NCBI GenBank assembly: GCA_905221605.1
Contig: CAJNDS010002346.1
Coordinates: 1,079,240-1,143,239 of the forward strand
Source of the DNA: Symbiodinium natans
Lineage: Eukaryota; Sar; Dinophyceae; Suessiales; Symbiodiniaceae
Direction: 5' to 3'
DNA: 64,000 bases
Part shown: in pieces, positions 59,224 through 63,171 of the stretch
How the letters are laid out: the number at the start of each line of letters is the position of its first letter
Position numbering within the stretch: position 1 is the first letter of the stretch
The notes under the pieces: model-generated
Databases searched by the model: none
What the model saw: only the letters and a program-made list of their open reading frames with translations
Told to the model about the DNA's origin: nothing
Made by a program: the position numbers and the translations under genes

Positions 59224-62200
59224 GCCTACTTGGAGGTTCATGGGTAGTTCTAACCTTAGTTAAAAGTCTACTTATGACCTACTTAGGCGACTTAGGGGGG
59301 CTTAAAAGTACTTACAAAGTTGGGGTCGCAAGTCCTCTGAACCTCCAAGTAGATCCTACACGCATGTCCGGGTGTGTTTTGGCCCTTCGGCTCAAAAGTT
59401 GCAGGCTTTGTGTGAAGAAGGTCGCCTGACTTACAGCCATGTTTTGTGCTTGTTGCGCCGCCGGCGACGGGAAACTTAGTAGCAGAGCAAGCAACCTTTA
59501 ACTTTTTTGGGGTTTAGGGTTTAGGGTTTTGGGTTTAGGGTTTATGGTTTAGGGTATCATGTTCCCTTTATCTTCCCAAATGTTAACATTCAGTTCCCGA
59601 AGGATGCTGGACAACCAAGTCTCTCAGGGAGTATATAGAGTTTACCTGAGGTTCCGAATGTAGTATGTTTGGCGCAGTATACTACGACCCTAAACCCTAA
59701 ACCCTAAACCCTAAACCCTAAACCCTAAACCCTAAACCCTAAACCCTAAACCCTAAACCCTAAACCCTAAACCCTAAACCCTAAACCCTAAACCCTAAAC
59801 CCTAAACCCTAAACCCTAAACCCTAAGCCCTAAGCCCTAAACCCTAAACCCTAAACCCTAAACCCGAAACCCGAAACCCTAAACCCTAAACCCTACCCTA
59901 AACCCTAAAACCCTAAAGCCCTAAAACCCGAAAATCCTAAACCCTAAAGCCCTAAACCCTAATCCCGAAACCCCAAACCCCTATCACTAAGGAACGGTGC
60001 GGTCGAGGAGGTGCCGTCCGTGTTGACCCAGGAGAAAGTCTTCGACGAGGCCGACGAGCCTACGGTTCCGCGAGCGTTGCGCGAGGAGCCCGTAGCAGAG
60101 CCTTGAGTAATATAGTTTAGGGTTTAGGGTTTAGGGTTTAGGGTTTAGGGTTTAGGGTTTAGGGTTTAGGGCTTCTATAGGGGCCTTAATAATTAGAACA
60201 CGGTTTTGGGGCGGGTTATGACAGCACAAGTATAAAGGGACCATAAGAGAAGAATAGTAGTAACAAATCCGACCCGTAGAGTACTTTAGTGCTGCCCCTT
60301 TTGCCACTTTTTTGGTGGGGTTTCTCCGTTTTCCTTTTTGAAAAAGTAGCCAGCAACAAAAGGCGCCCCCTTGTTGAAAAGATGTTTGCTGGGCTACCCA
60401 GGAGCCAGACGCGAAAGCACCGGAGCTTCAACCTGAGGCCGTGATGTTCCCCCACTATCCCCCTTCCATACTCCTTAGTAAGGCCTAATGATCCCGGAGG
60501 GGGGGGGCACCTAGGGTAGTACCCTCAACCCTAAACCCTAAACCCTAAACCCCCTATAGGTAGTAGGGGAAGCCCTGATGAGGCCGTGATCTTCACCTTC
60601 AAGTTGCCGGATGGGACGACCAAGGATCGTGGTCCCCCCTTAAATAGCCTTAATTAGGCCTAATTATCCCTAAATAGCCGTAGTTGGGGAGGGAACCTAC
60701 GGGGGGTAGTATCCCTAAACCCTAAACTTTAAACCCTAAACCCTAAACCCTAAACCCTGAATAGTACAGAGGGGTGTAGTAGGGGAACTCATGACAAGGA
60801 CGTCGCGATCGATGCGAAGCCCATGGGCTTTGACTTCTACAAGGCTTAGGGACTGGGTAGGTCACCTTTTTGACCTTTTTGGTTGTTTAGGGTTTAGGGT
60901 TTAGGGTTTAGGGTTTAGGGTTTAGAGGGTCTGCAGCCCCTTCTAGAAGGCCATTCCCTTGTCCATCAAAGCGGTGAAGCCAAATTCCTTGGCCGAGAGG
61001 GCCGGCGTCCAGGCCGGGTGGATGCTGACGCACGTGCAGGGGGAGGAAGCTCGGTGGTCCGGAATGGTACCCTTTGCGCTTTTTTATAAGTAACCAACCC
61101 CCCCCCAAAAAAAAAAGAAGAAGGTGCCCTTGTTATGAGATGGTTGCTGAGCTAGCAAGGAGATGCCCAACGACTTGAAGGAATCCATTCTCAAGCTCTC
61201 GCAGTGTGTGAAAGACCTAAAGAAGCAGGTGTGAGAGTAAATGCGCGGCTAAAGTTCCGGCACGGCCGAATGGTTTTTAACCGGGGCTCGGAAACTTCGA
61301 GACTAAGGTGTAGGGTTTAGGGTTCAGGGTTTAGGGTTTAGGGTTTATGGTTTCAGGGTTCGCGTGGGACCTCAGGCAAGCAGTTGACAAGAACCAACAG
61401 GTGCGAAGGGTCTTGCAGAGCCCTGGGCAGCTAGCTTTTTCCTTTAATGCCAATGTGTCTTCCGTGAGTGGGGTCTCGCTCGGGTTGACTTTAGAGGAGT
61501 CACGGTGAGTTCACGGCATCTCCACTCGGGGGGACGCGCAGAGGGAGACTGAGACGCACGAAGGATCCTCGTGGTACAACTGGCTAAGGTTGGGATGTTC
61601 CCCCTTATACAAACAGTCCTGAAGGGATTAACCCTAAACCCTAAGCCCTAAACCCTAAACCCTAAATCCTAAACCCTAAACCCTAAACCCTAAACCCTAA
61701 ACCCCTAAATCCTTAATAGGGGGACATCCCAAGGCTGAATGCTTGCTCCTTCGCAGGAAGGAGCCAGCAAGAGAATCTGCACTGTCAATGCGCACTACCC
61801 TGCCGAAGGGTTTAGGGTTTAGGGTTTAGGGTGTAGGGTTTAGGGCTTAGGGTTTAGGGTTTAGGGTTTGGGGTTTAGGGTTTAGGGTTTAAGGAAGGGT
61901 TAGCCCTGAATGCCGGGGCCAGAGAGCTTAAACAATTGCCAGTACTCTCCCCTTACAGCCCCCCCCAAACCCAAACCCTAAACCCTAACATCTAACCTAG
62001 ATAATTCTTGTAGAAGCTGCCAAGCATGTGCGCGGACCAATGTCTTGTTCATCGGCAACCCCAAGCTGAAAGCCTTCATAGGCCCTTACATGAGAGCGCC
62101 CTTTTGGGCCCCACGTCGCTGGATTATCGTCATGTTCGACGGCAGGCGGGGTCTGTGTGGCGTTGACGCCTGACACGCTTGCCGGGGGTTACGGGACTTT

Positions 62201-63171
62201 GCCCCGCCACTTAGCCCACGTACTCCTGAGGCTATGGTTCGAAGCCCTCAACCCTAAACCCTAAACCCTAAACCCTAAGCCCTAATTAAGTCCTAAACCC
62301 TAAACCCTAAACCTTCAACTGCCCGAAACCCGAAACCCTAAACCCCTCAACCCCTAAACCCCTAAACCCGAAGGCCCTCAACCCGAAAGTCGGCTACCCT
62401 CGGTCCCAAGAATGTGTGCCTGAAAGCCGAAGCCCTGAAACCCCCCCAATATACCGAGAAACACGTGAGAGAAGCGCGCCAATCTTCGCATCGAGCCGGA
62501 GGCGGGTTCTGAGGCCCGCACTCCCCGAGTCGCCCTTTTTTCGGAACAAAAAGGGGCCTCTGCAGAAAATTGGGGGTTTCCGAAGTTGGGGGGTACCTTC
62601 TTGGGATCCTTATTAGAAGAGAACCCTACTATTGGGGGGTCCCTTTTTCTTGGTAAACCCCCAAGTGGGGGGTTTACGAACTTTGGGGTCTTAGGTTGGC
62701 GGCTTACCCTAAGCCCTACAAACCATTAGATACCCTAAGCCAGCCCTCAACCCTGCACCGTATGCCCTACACCCTAAACTTTAAACCCCAAACCCTAAAC
62801 CTAGGGTTTAGGGTTTAGGGTCATCTGGCCTTGCAGCTGAGAGGGAGAGGGAGAGGATGGGAGCGTTCTTGTGGTCTGTTTTGGTTCTGCTTTGCTTGGG
62901 CATTGAGTTAAGGGTTAAGGGTTTAGGGTTTAAGGTTCTTGGGGTTTCGGGTGATCATGGCTTCCGGGCTTGGCTCCTTGGAACCCTAAACCCTAAACCC
63001 TAAACCCTAAACCCTAAACCCTAAACCCTAAACCCTAAACCCTAGACCCTAGACCCTAGACCCTAAACAACCCCAAGTGGGATCTGGAGTCGGTGCAGGT
63101 CCCCGTTCGCAACAGCGGCCACATGGGGGGCAAGTTTGCGGATAAGAGGCGCATCAAGAATCCGGACACAG
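33546..63171 (+). CDS. gene B: three-DM10 EFHC/Rib72-like axonemal protein (3' end outside window)
   Basis: About 27 exons join in phase. Order in the product: N-terminal segment; DM10-1 ([55 protein letters not shown]); linker; DM10-2 ([75 protein letters not shown]); linker; start of DM10-3 ([33 protein letters not shown]). Three DM10 units is the EFHC1/Rib72 plan, so a flagellar doublet microtubule role is expected. Introns run from 90 bases to almost 5 kb and are mostly telomere-type repeats and MITEs. Donors are GT, GC and GA; acceptors are AG|G. An exon bearing the last strand of DM10-1 (expected after 36783) was not found. A C1 peptidase and a PDZ gene lie in its introns. Confidence 0.85.
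34219..34277 (+). CDS. gene B exon 2
   Basis: ACTGCAG|G acceptor; donor TGG|GTTTAGGG. Encodes (G)[19 protein letters not shown]. An ATG at 34206 is in frame and could start the protein if exon 1 is not used. Confidence 0.65.
34279..34376. repeat. TTTAGGG tract that begins at the donor
   Basis: The donor GT at 34278 is the start of the first TTTAGGG unit; about 13 units follow. Confidence 0.96.
35086..35193 (+). CDS. gene B exon 3: start of DM10-1
   Basis: CCTGAG|G acceptor. Encodes [20 protein letters not shown] then [30 protein letters not shown] is typical of the first EFHC DM10. A GA donor (ACT|GAAATG) is chosen to join ESVPERW; the frame is open to 35213. Confidence 0.85.
35574..35686. 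mobile_element. MITE family 3 copy
   Basis: CCTAAGGTTGTGCCCCCAAA at the left and AAGGGTACAACCTGAAGG at the right; homologue of 10259-10373. Confidence 0.75.
35768..35840. mobile_element. MITE family 1 partial copy
   Basis: Left arm TTGGAGTTCATGGGTACGTA followed by TATAAG-rich interior; no right arm recognised. Confidence 0.55.
35914..35969 (+). CDS. gene B exon 4
   Basis: GGCTGCAG|G acceptor; GC donor (CAT|GCGCCC). Encodes [18 protein letters not shown] and the first two bases of Met, giving YVMYFMEDGT after splicing. Confidence 0.85.
36214..36281 (+). CDS. gene B exon 5: DM10-1 core
   Basis: CGGAGAG|G acceptor; GA donor (CAAG|GAGACC). Encodes (M)[19 protein letters not shown] then [17 protein letters not shown] matches the first EFHC DM10 ([15 protein letters not shown]). 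Confidence 0.9.
36716..36783 (+). CDS. gene B exon 6
   Basis: CCAGAG|G acceptor; GT donor (CGG|GTCGGC). Encodes (G)[20 protein letters not shown] then MR, continuing [17 protein letters not shown]. Confidence 0.88.
36784..37858. other. gene B intron region; expected exon not found
   Basis: EFHC proteins carry a Y--DF-VG-----YGR-F-I segment between the parts encoded at 36716 and 37859. I could not find it here. The region holds telomere-type repeats, a MITE and a G-rich stretch at 37655-37720. A diverged micro-exon or lineage loss are both possible. Confidence 0.5.
37032..37204. mobile_element. MITE family 1 copy interrupted by a telomere-type tract
   Basis: Arms GCTTGGAGGTTCATGGTACT and AGTACCATAAACCTCCAAG. 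A TTTAGGG tract at 37077-37101 splits the element and is flanked on both sides by TAACTGTACTT (37066-37076 and 37102-37112). Confidence 0.9.
37859..37926 (+). CDS. gene B exon 7: end of DM10-1
   Basis: CCTCCAG|G acceptor; GC donor. Encodes [20 protein letters not shown] then SQ; CD-FTR-FF matches the close of an EFHC DM10 unit. Confidence 0.87.
38179..38229 (+). CDS. gene B exon 8
   Basis: TTCGAG|G acceptor; GT donor CAG|GTCTTC. Encodes [17 protein letters not shown]. Confidence 0.8.
38214..38325 (+). repeat. telomere-type intron flanked by a direct repeat (introner-like)
   Basis: GCACGTCGCAGGTCTTC occurs at 38219-38235 and again at 38309-38325, extending to a 22-base repeat with one mismatch from 38214 and 38304. 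Between them are only CCCTAAA units. Each copy contains CAG|GTCTTC, so splicing at 38230 and 38320 removes one copy and the tract and restores SQ|VFARGG without change. Confidence 0.9.
38320..38370 (+). CDS. gene B exon 9
   Basis: CGCAG|G acceptor; GC donor AAG|GCGTTTAGGG. Encodes [17 protein letters not shown]. Confidence 0.82.
38757..38907. repeat. CCCTAAA tract before an acceptor
   Basis: Antisense-orientation array; the same intron opens with a TTTAGGG array at 38373-38430. Confidence 0.97.
38926..38990 (+). CDS. gene B exon 10
   Basis: CAATCAG|G acceptor; GA donor (CGGCT|GAGTTT). Encodes [20 protein letters not shown] then R and two bases of Leu. Confidence 0.8.
39533..39569 (+). CDS. 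gene B exon 11: start of DM10-2
   Basis: GCCCAG|G acceptor; GC donor (AAG|GCCTTA). Encodes (L)[12 protein letters not shown], the classic DRKVLRF opening of a DM10 unit. Confidence 0.88.
40060..40165. repeat. TTTAGGG tract
   Basis: Uniform sense-orientation array of about 15 units in the intron between 39569 and 40408; AT dinucleotide runs lie at 39855-39915. Confidence 0.97.
40408..40441 (+). CDS. gene B exon 12
   Basis: GGTCCAG|G acceptor; GA donor (TCCC|GATCCC). Encodes [11 protein letters not shown] plus one base; joined it reads [20 protein letters not shown]. Confidence 0.86.
40735..40936. repeat. AACACCCTG nonamer array
   Basis: About 22 units of the nonamer (AACACCCTA at the left edge turning into AACACCCTG), perhaps from an altered telomere-type unit. 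The FRVFRV minus-strand frame is a repeat artefact. Confidence 0.95.
41158..41310. mobile_element. MITE family 4 copy (uninterrupted)
   Basis: CAAGGGACTACAGGAGGGAC then CTTATAAGGG at the left, and GGTCCCTTCTTGGGGTCCCT then CCTTA at the right. The interrupted homologue is at 56530-56805; diverged relatives are near 9128-9235 and 13030-13150. Confidence 0.8.
41889..41944 (+). CDS. gene B exon 13: DM10-2 core
   Basis: GTAAG|G acceptor; GC donor (GAG|GCGGGC). Encodes (R)[18 protein letters not shown], matching the HYFLADDTVEI strand region of EFHC DM10. Confidence 0.92.
42861..42896 (+). CDS. gene B exon 14
   Basis: TTCTGCAG|G acceptor; GT donor (CCG|GTCGCC). Encodes [22 protein letters not shown] spans the junction. 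Confidence 0.9.
43118..43294. repeat. long CCCTAAA tract
   Basis: About 25 nearly perfect units, among the longest in the window, inside the intron between 42896 and 44287. A C18 run is at 43395. Confidence 0.97.
44287..44332 (+). CDS. gene B exon 15
   Basis: GTTTCAG|G acceptor; GC donor. Encodes [15 protein letters not shown] plus one base. The following TGA is in the intron. Confidence 0.85.
45512..45552 (+). CDS. gene B exon 16
   Basis: CCAGAG|G acceptor; GT donor (GAG|GTGCCA). Encodes (S)[18 protein letters not shown] is typical of this place in EFHC DM10-2. Confidence 0.85.
45572..45672. repeat. TTTAGGG tract next to a donor site
   Basis: Starts 20 bases after the exon ending at 45552 and drifts to GTCTAGG units. 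Confidence 0.96.
46126..46360. repeat. CCCTAAG array grading into CCCTAAA
   Basis: About 20 CCCTAAG units followed by about 10 CCCTAAA units, which shows local spread of a one-base variant. Confidence 0.96.
46377..46426 (+). CDS. candidate exon inside a gene B intron
   Basis: TTCGCAG acceptor (followed by C) and AAAG|GTAGGG donor bound [16 protein letters not shown] plus two bases. Possibly part of another nested gene. Confidence 0.35.
47022..47113. mobile_element. MITE family 2 copy (best preserved)
   Basis: CCCCCTTATACTAGCAGTCC at the left pairs with GGACTGCTAGTATAAGGGG at the right. Confidence 0.9.
47338..47714 (+). CDS. candidate first exon, unknown Ala-rich protein
   Basis: ATG at 47338 opens about 126 codons: [20 protein letters not shown], an Ala/Thr/Pro linker, then a Trp-rich segment ([30 protein letters not shown]). 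It ends at a good GT donor (TCG|GTAGGC). The reading through to 47777 enters telomere-type repeat. Codon use (GCT/TTG/CTT-rich) resembles retroelement ORF1 and the first part of ORF2, so it could be a 5' fragment of another element. Lies in the gene B intron 45553-48536. Confidence 0.5.
48345..48486. mobile_element. MITE family 1 copy
   Basis: TGTACTTACTAACCAATTAT and ATAATTGGTTAGTAAGTACC are long matching arms; the right end has CATGAACCTTCAAGTAG. The outermost left arm is lost. Confidence 0.88.
48537..48566 (+). CDS. gene B exon 17 (30 bases)
   Basis: CTTGTCAG|G acceptor; GC donor (AAG|GCAGAT). Encodes [10 protein letters not shown]; joined to exon 18 it gives [18 protein letters not shown], matching the Y-PEDL-VG motif of EFHC DM10-2. 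Confidence 0.88.
48612..48722. repeat. telomere-type tract with orientation switch
   Basis: (CCCTAAA)n turns directly into TTTAGGG near 48700, a head-to-head junction that can fold on itself. Confidence 0.94.
49600..49760. repeat. CCCCAAA-type degenerate array
   Basis: Drifted telomere-type array. Gly-rich minus-strand frames across it are artefacts. Confidence 0.93.
49864..49896 (+). CDS. gene B exon 18
   Basis: ACGTGCAG|G acceptor; GT donor (ACG|GTGGGG). Encodes [11 protein letters not shown]. Confidence 0.88.
50105..50745. repeat. AATGTATGT nonamer array
   Basis: Long array of the nonamer AATGTATGT with ATGTAACGC variants at the right end. Open frames in all six phases (for example the HTLHTL and YITYIT frames) follow from a stop-free 9-base period and are not genes. 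Confidence 0.97.
51175..51243 (+). CDS. gene B exon 19: end of DM10-2
   Basis: AGCCAG|G acceptor; GC donor (GAA|GCAGTG). Encodes [20 protein letters not shown] then SAE. DCD-FTR-FY ends an EFHC DM10 unit. Confidence 0.92.
51414..51431 (+). CDS. gene B exon 20 (18 bases)
   Basis: ATTTCAG|G acceptor; GT donor (AAT|GTGAGG). Encodes VPELPN. The donor is chosen because it keeps phase with exon 21; a GC donor five bases later is the alternative. Confidence 0.6.
52287..52406. repeat. CCCTAAA tract
   Basis: Array in the gene B intron that also contains the C1 peptidase gene; a GAGA-rich run precedes it at 52122-52165. Confidence 0.96.
52660..52776. repeat. CCCTAAA tract
   Basis: Second long tract upstream of the C1 peptidase gene. 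Confidence 0.96.
53047..54229 (+). CDS. papain-like (C1 family) cysteine peptidase, nested in a gene B intron
   Basis: Exon 1 starts at ATG 53047 ([12 protein letters not shown]) and is open to about 53775; exon 2 runs from about 53917 to the stop at 54227. C1 triad residues are visible: Cys78 in [13 protein letters not shown], His239 in VGGHAML, and Asn in [16 protein letters not shown] of exon 2. TCAAHA instead of the usual SCWAFA resembles microbial-type C1 enzymes. A Lys/Ser/Glu-rich low-complexity insert ([11 protein letters not shown]) lies near residues 118-138. No propeptide or signal peptide is obvious, so the location is unclear. The intron holds a CCCTAAA tract and a repeated TGTTAGTTTTATTAA. 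Exact splice sites are uncertain; a GC donor at 53770 with the acceptor at 53916 keeps the frame. Confidence 0.75.
53776..53916 (+). other. intron of the C1 peptidase gene (approximate)
   Basis: Contains T12, TGTTAGTTTTATTAA twice (near 53810 and 53870) with a CCCTAAA tract between the copies, and an in-frame TGA at 53912. This is another telomere-type tract between short direct repeats. Confidence 0.65.
54230..55745. other. gene B intron, repeat-rich, no gene called
   Basis: Holds TTTAGGG at 54630-54677, GTAGC-type MITE fragments (54700-54830), an AT-rich stretch with TCTA repeats (55050-55085), several AAAGCGATA motifs near 55160-55575, and an AT dinucleotide run at 55626-55648. Confidence 0.6.
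55746..55802 (+). CDS. gene B exon 21: linker before DM10-3
   Basis: AACACAG|G acceptor; GA donor (AAG|GACCGG). Encodes [19 protein letters not shown]. The apparent GT donor GTAAGG four bases earlier would break the frame to exon 22. Confidence 0.82.
56171..56250. repeat. TTTAGGG tract
   Basis: Sense-orientation array in the intron between gene B exons 21 and 22. Confidence 0.96.
56530..56805. mobile_element. MITE family 4 copy interrupted by a telomere-type tract
   Basis: Left end CAAGGGACTACAGGAGGGAC is identical to the uninterrupted copy at 41158. A CCCTAAA tract (about 56552-56686) then separates it from the rest, which resumes with GACCTTCGGG and ends with GGTCCCTTCTGGGGGTCC. GACC is present on both sides of the tract. 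Confidence 0.85.
56806..56996. repeat. CCCTCAA/CCCTGAA/CCCTAAA graded array
   Basis: Runs of CCCTCAA, then CCCTGAA, then CCCTAAA: each variant amplified as a block. Confidence 0.96.
57055..57105 (+). CDS. gene B exon 22
   Basis: GGCAAG|G acceptor; GC donor (AAG|GCCACG). Encodes [17 protein letters not shown]. Confidence 0.88.
57450..57638. repeat. CCCTAAA tract before an acceptor
   Basis: About 26 units, ending 22 bases before the acceptor at 57660. Confidence 0.97.
57661..57703 (+). CDS. gene B exon 23: start of DM10-3
   Basis: CTGGAG|G acceptor; GC donor (TTGC|GCGACT). Encodes [14 protein letters not shown] plus one base. Confidence 0.87.
58149..58246 (+). CDS. gene B exon 24: DM10-3 core
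   Basis: AACCCAG|G acceptor directly after CCCTAAA units; GT donor (GAG|GTCGGG). Encodes (R)[19 protein letters not shown] then [13 protein letters not shown]. Paralogous to gene A exons at 2369 and 3261, but here one exon covers what gene A splits. Confidence 0.92.
58701..58754 (+). CDS. PDZ gene candidate exon 1
   Basis: CCGCAG acceptor (followed by C), GT donor CAG|GTAGTT. Encodes [18 protein letters not shown]. Confidence 0.5.
58701..61809 (+). CDS. PDZ-domain protein, nested in a gene B intron
   Basis: Eight exons, all in phase 0, join end to end: 58701-58754, 59405-59470, 60008-60097, 60583-60624, 60799-60843, 60950-61042, 61160-61228 and 61757-61809. Central part: [48 protein letters not shown] then [24 protein letters not shown]. 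The order PLGF, I--V-P-S-AE-AGV-AGW-L--V-G is a PDZ fold signature, so a protein-protein scaffold role is expected. Start and end of the gene are not defined. Stops that follow the frames at 59477 and 60101 lie beyond GA donors and may be intronic. Donors are GT, GC and GA, as in gene B. Confidence 0.7.
59191..59222 (+). repeat. G32 homopolymer after T10
   Basis: Ten T then 32 consecutive G, abutting the MITE at 59225. The length may be an assembly estimate. Confidence 0.85.
59225..59353. mobile_element. MITE family 1 copy
   Basis: CTACTTGGAGGTTCATGGGT at the left and CTGAACCTCCAAGTAGATCC at the right. Confidence 0.88.
59405..59470 (+). CDS. PDZ gene candidate exon 2
   Basis: GTTGCAG|G acceptor; GA donor (CGG|GAAACT). 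Encodes [20 protein letters not shown] then RR. Confidence 0.5.
59690..59960. repeat. long CCCTAAA tract
   Basis: Nearly 270 bases, pure for the first 130, then drifting. The longest tract in the second half of the window. Confidence 0.97.
60008..60097 (+). CDS. PDZ gene candidate exon 3
   Basis: GTCGAG|G acceptor; GA donor. Encodes [20 protein letters not shown] then [10 protein letters not shown]. If no intron starts here the frame ends at TGA 60101, three codons later. Confidence 0.55.
60275..60397. mobile_element. MITE family 8 (GTAGCC-type) copy
   Basis: Right end TGTTTGCTGGGCTACCC is shared with copies near 46935 (GGTTGCTGGGCTACC) and 54800 (GTAGCTGGGCTACC); the left end is degenerate. 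Confidence 0.55.
60583..60624 (+). CDS. PDZ gene exon 4
   Basis: ATGAG|G acceptor; GA donor (AAG|GATCGT). Encodes [14 protein letters not shown]. Confidence 0.72.
60799..60843 (+). CDS. PDZ gene exon 5
   Basis: GACAAG|G acceptor; GC donor (AAG|GCTTAG). Encodes [15 protein letters not shown], the strand that leads into the PDZ carboxylate-binding loop (PMGF). Confidence 0.75.
60950..61042 (+). CDS. PDZ gene exon 6: PDZ core
   Basis: TAGAAG|G acceptor; GA donor (GGG|GAGGAA). Encodes [20 protein letters not shown] then [11 protein letters not shown]. Confidence 0.85.
61043..61159 (+). mobile_element. 117-base GA-AG intron that resembles MITE family 8
   Basis: The intron carries GGTACCCTTT near its left end and GGTTGCTGAGCTAGCAAG at its right end, close to the GTAGCCCAGTGG--CCCTTT and GGTTGCTGGGCTAC ends of family 8. 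Element and intron edges nearly coincide. Confidence 0.6.
61160..61228 (+). CDS. PDZ gene exon 7
   Basis: AGCAAG|G acceptor; GT donor (CAG|GTGTGA). Encodes [20 protein letters not shown] then KKQ. Confidence 0.78.
61588..61735. mobile_element. MITE family 2 copy interrupted by a telomere-type tract
   Basis: Left arm TTGGGATGTTCCCCCTTATA through CAGTCCTGAAGGGATTA, then CCCTAAA units (about 61630-61710), then the right end TTAATAGGGGGACATCCCAA. Confidence 0.85.
61757..61809 (+). CDS. PDZ gene candidate exon 8
   Basis: TTCGCAG|G acceptor; the donor merges with TTTAGGG repeat. Encodes [17 protein letters not shown]. Confidence 0.5.
62014..62150 (+). CDS. candidate exon
   Basis: After CTTGTAG, the open frame reads [20 protein letters not shown] then [20 protein letters not shown] and FDGRRG. 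It has a coding look, but the acceptor lacks the usual following G. Could belong to the PDZ gene or another. Confidence 0.35.
62984..63068. repeat. CCCTAAA tract before an acceptor
   Basis: Antisense-orientation array about 30 bases upstream of gene B exon 25. Confidence 0.96.
63099..63171 (+). CDS. gene B exon 25: DM10-3 NSG..GGKF motif
   Basis: GGTGCAG|G acceptor; GC donor (ACAG|GCCTGG). Encodes [20 protein letters not shown] then NPDT. Phase fits exon 24, but the intron between them holds the PDZ gene. It could instead belong to a further DM10 paralogue. Confidence 0.85.
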
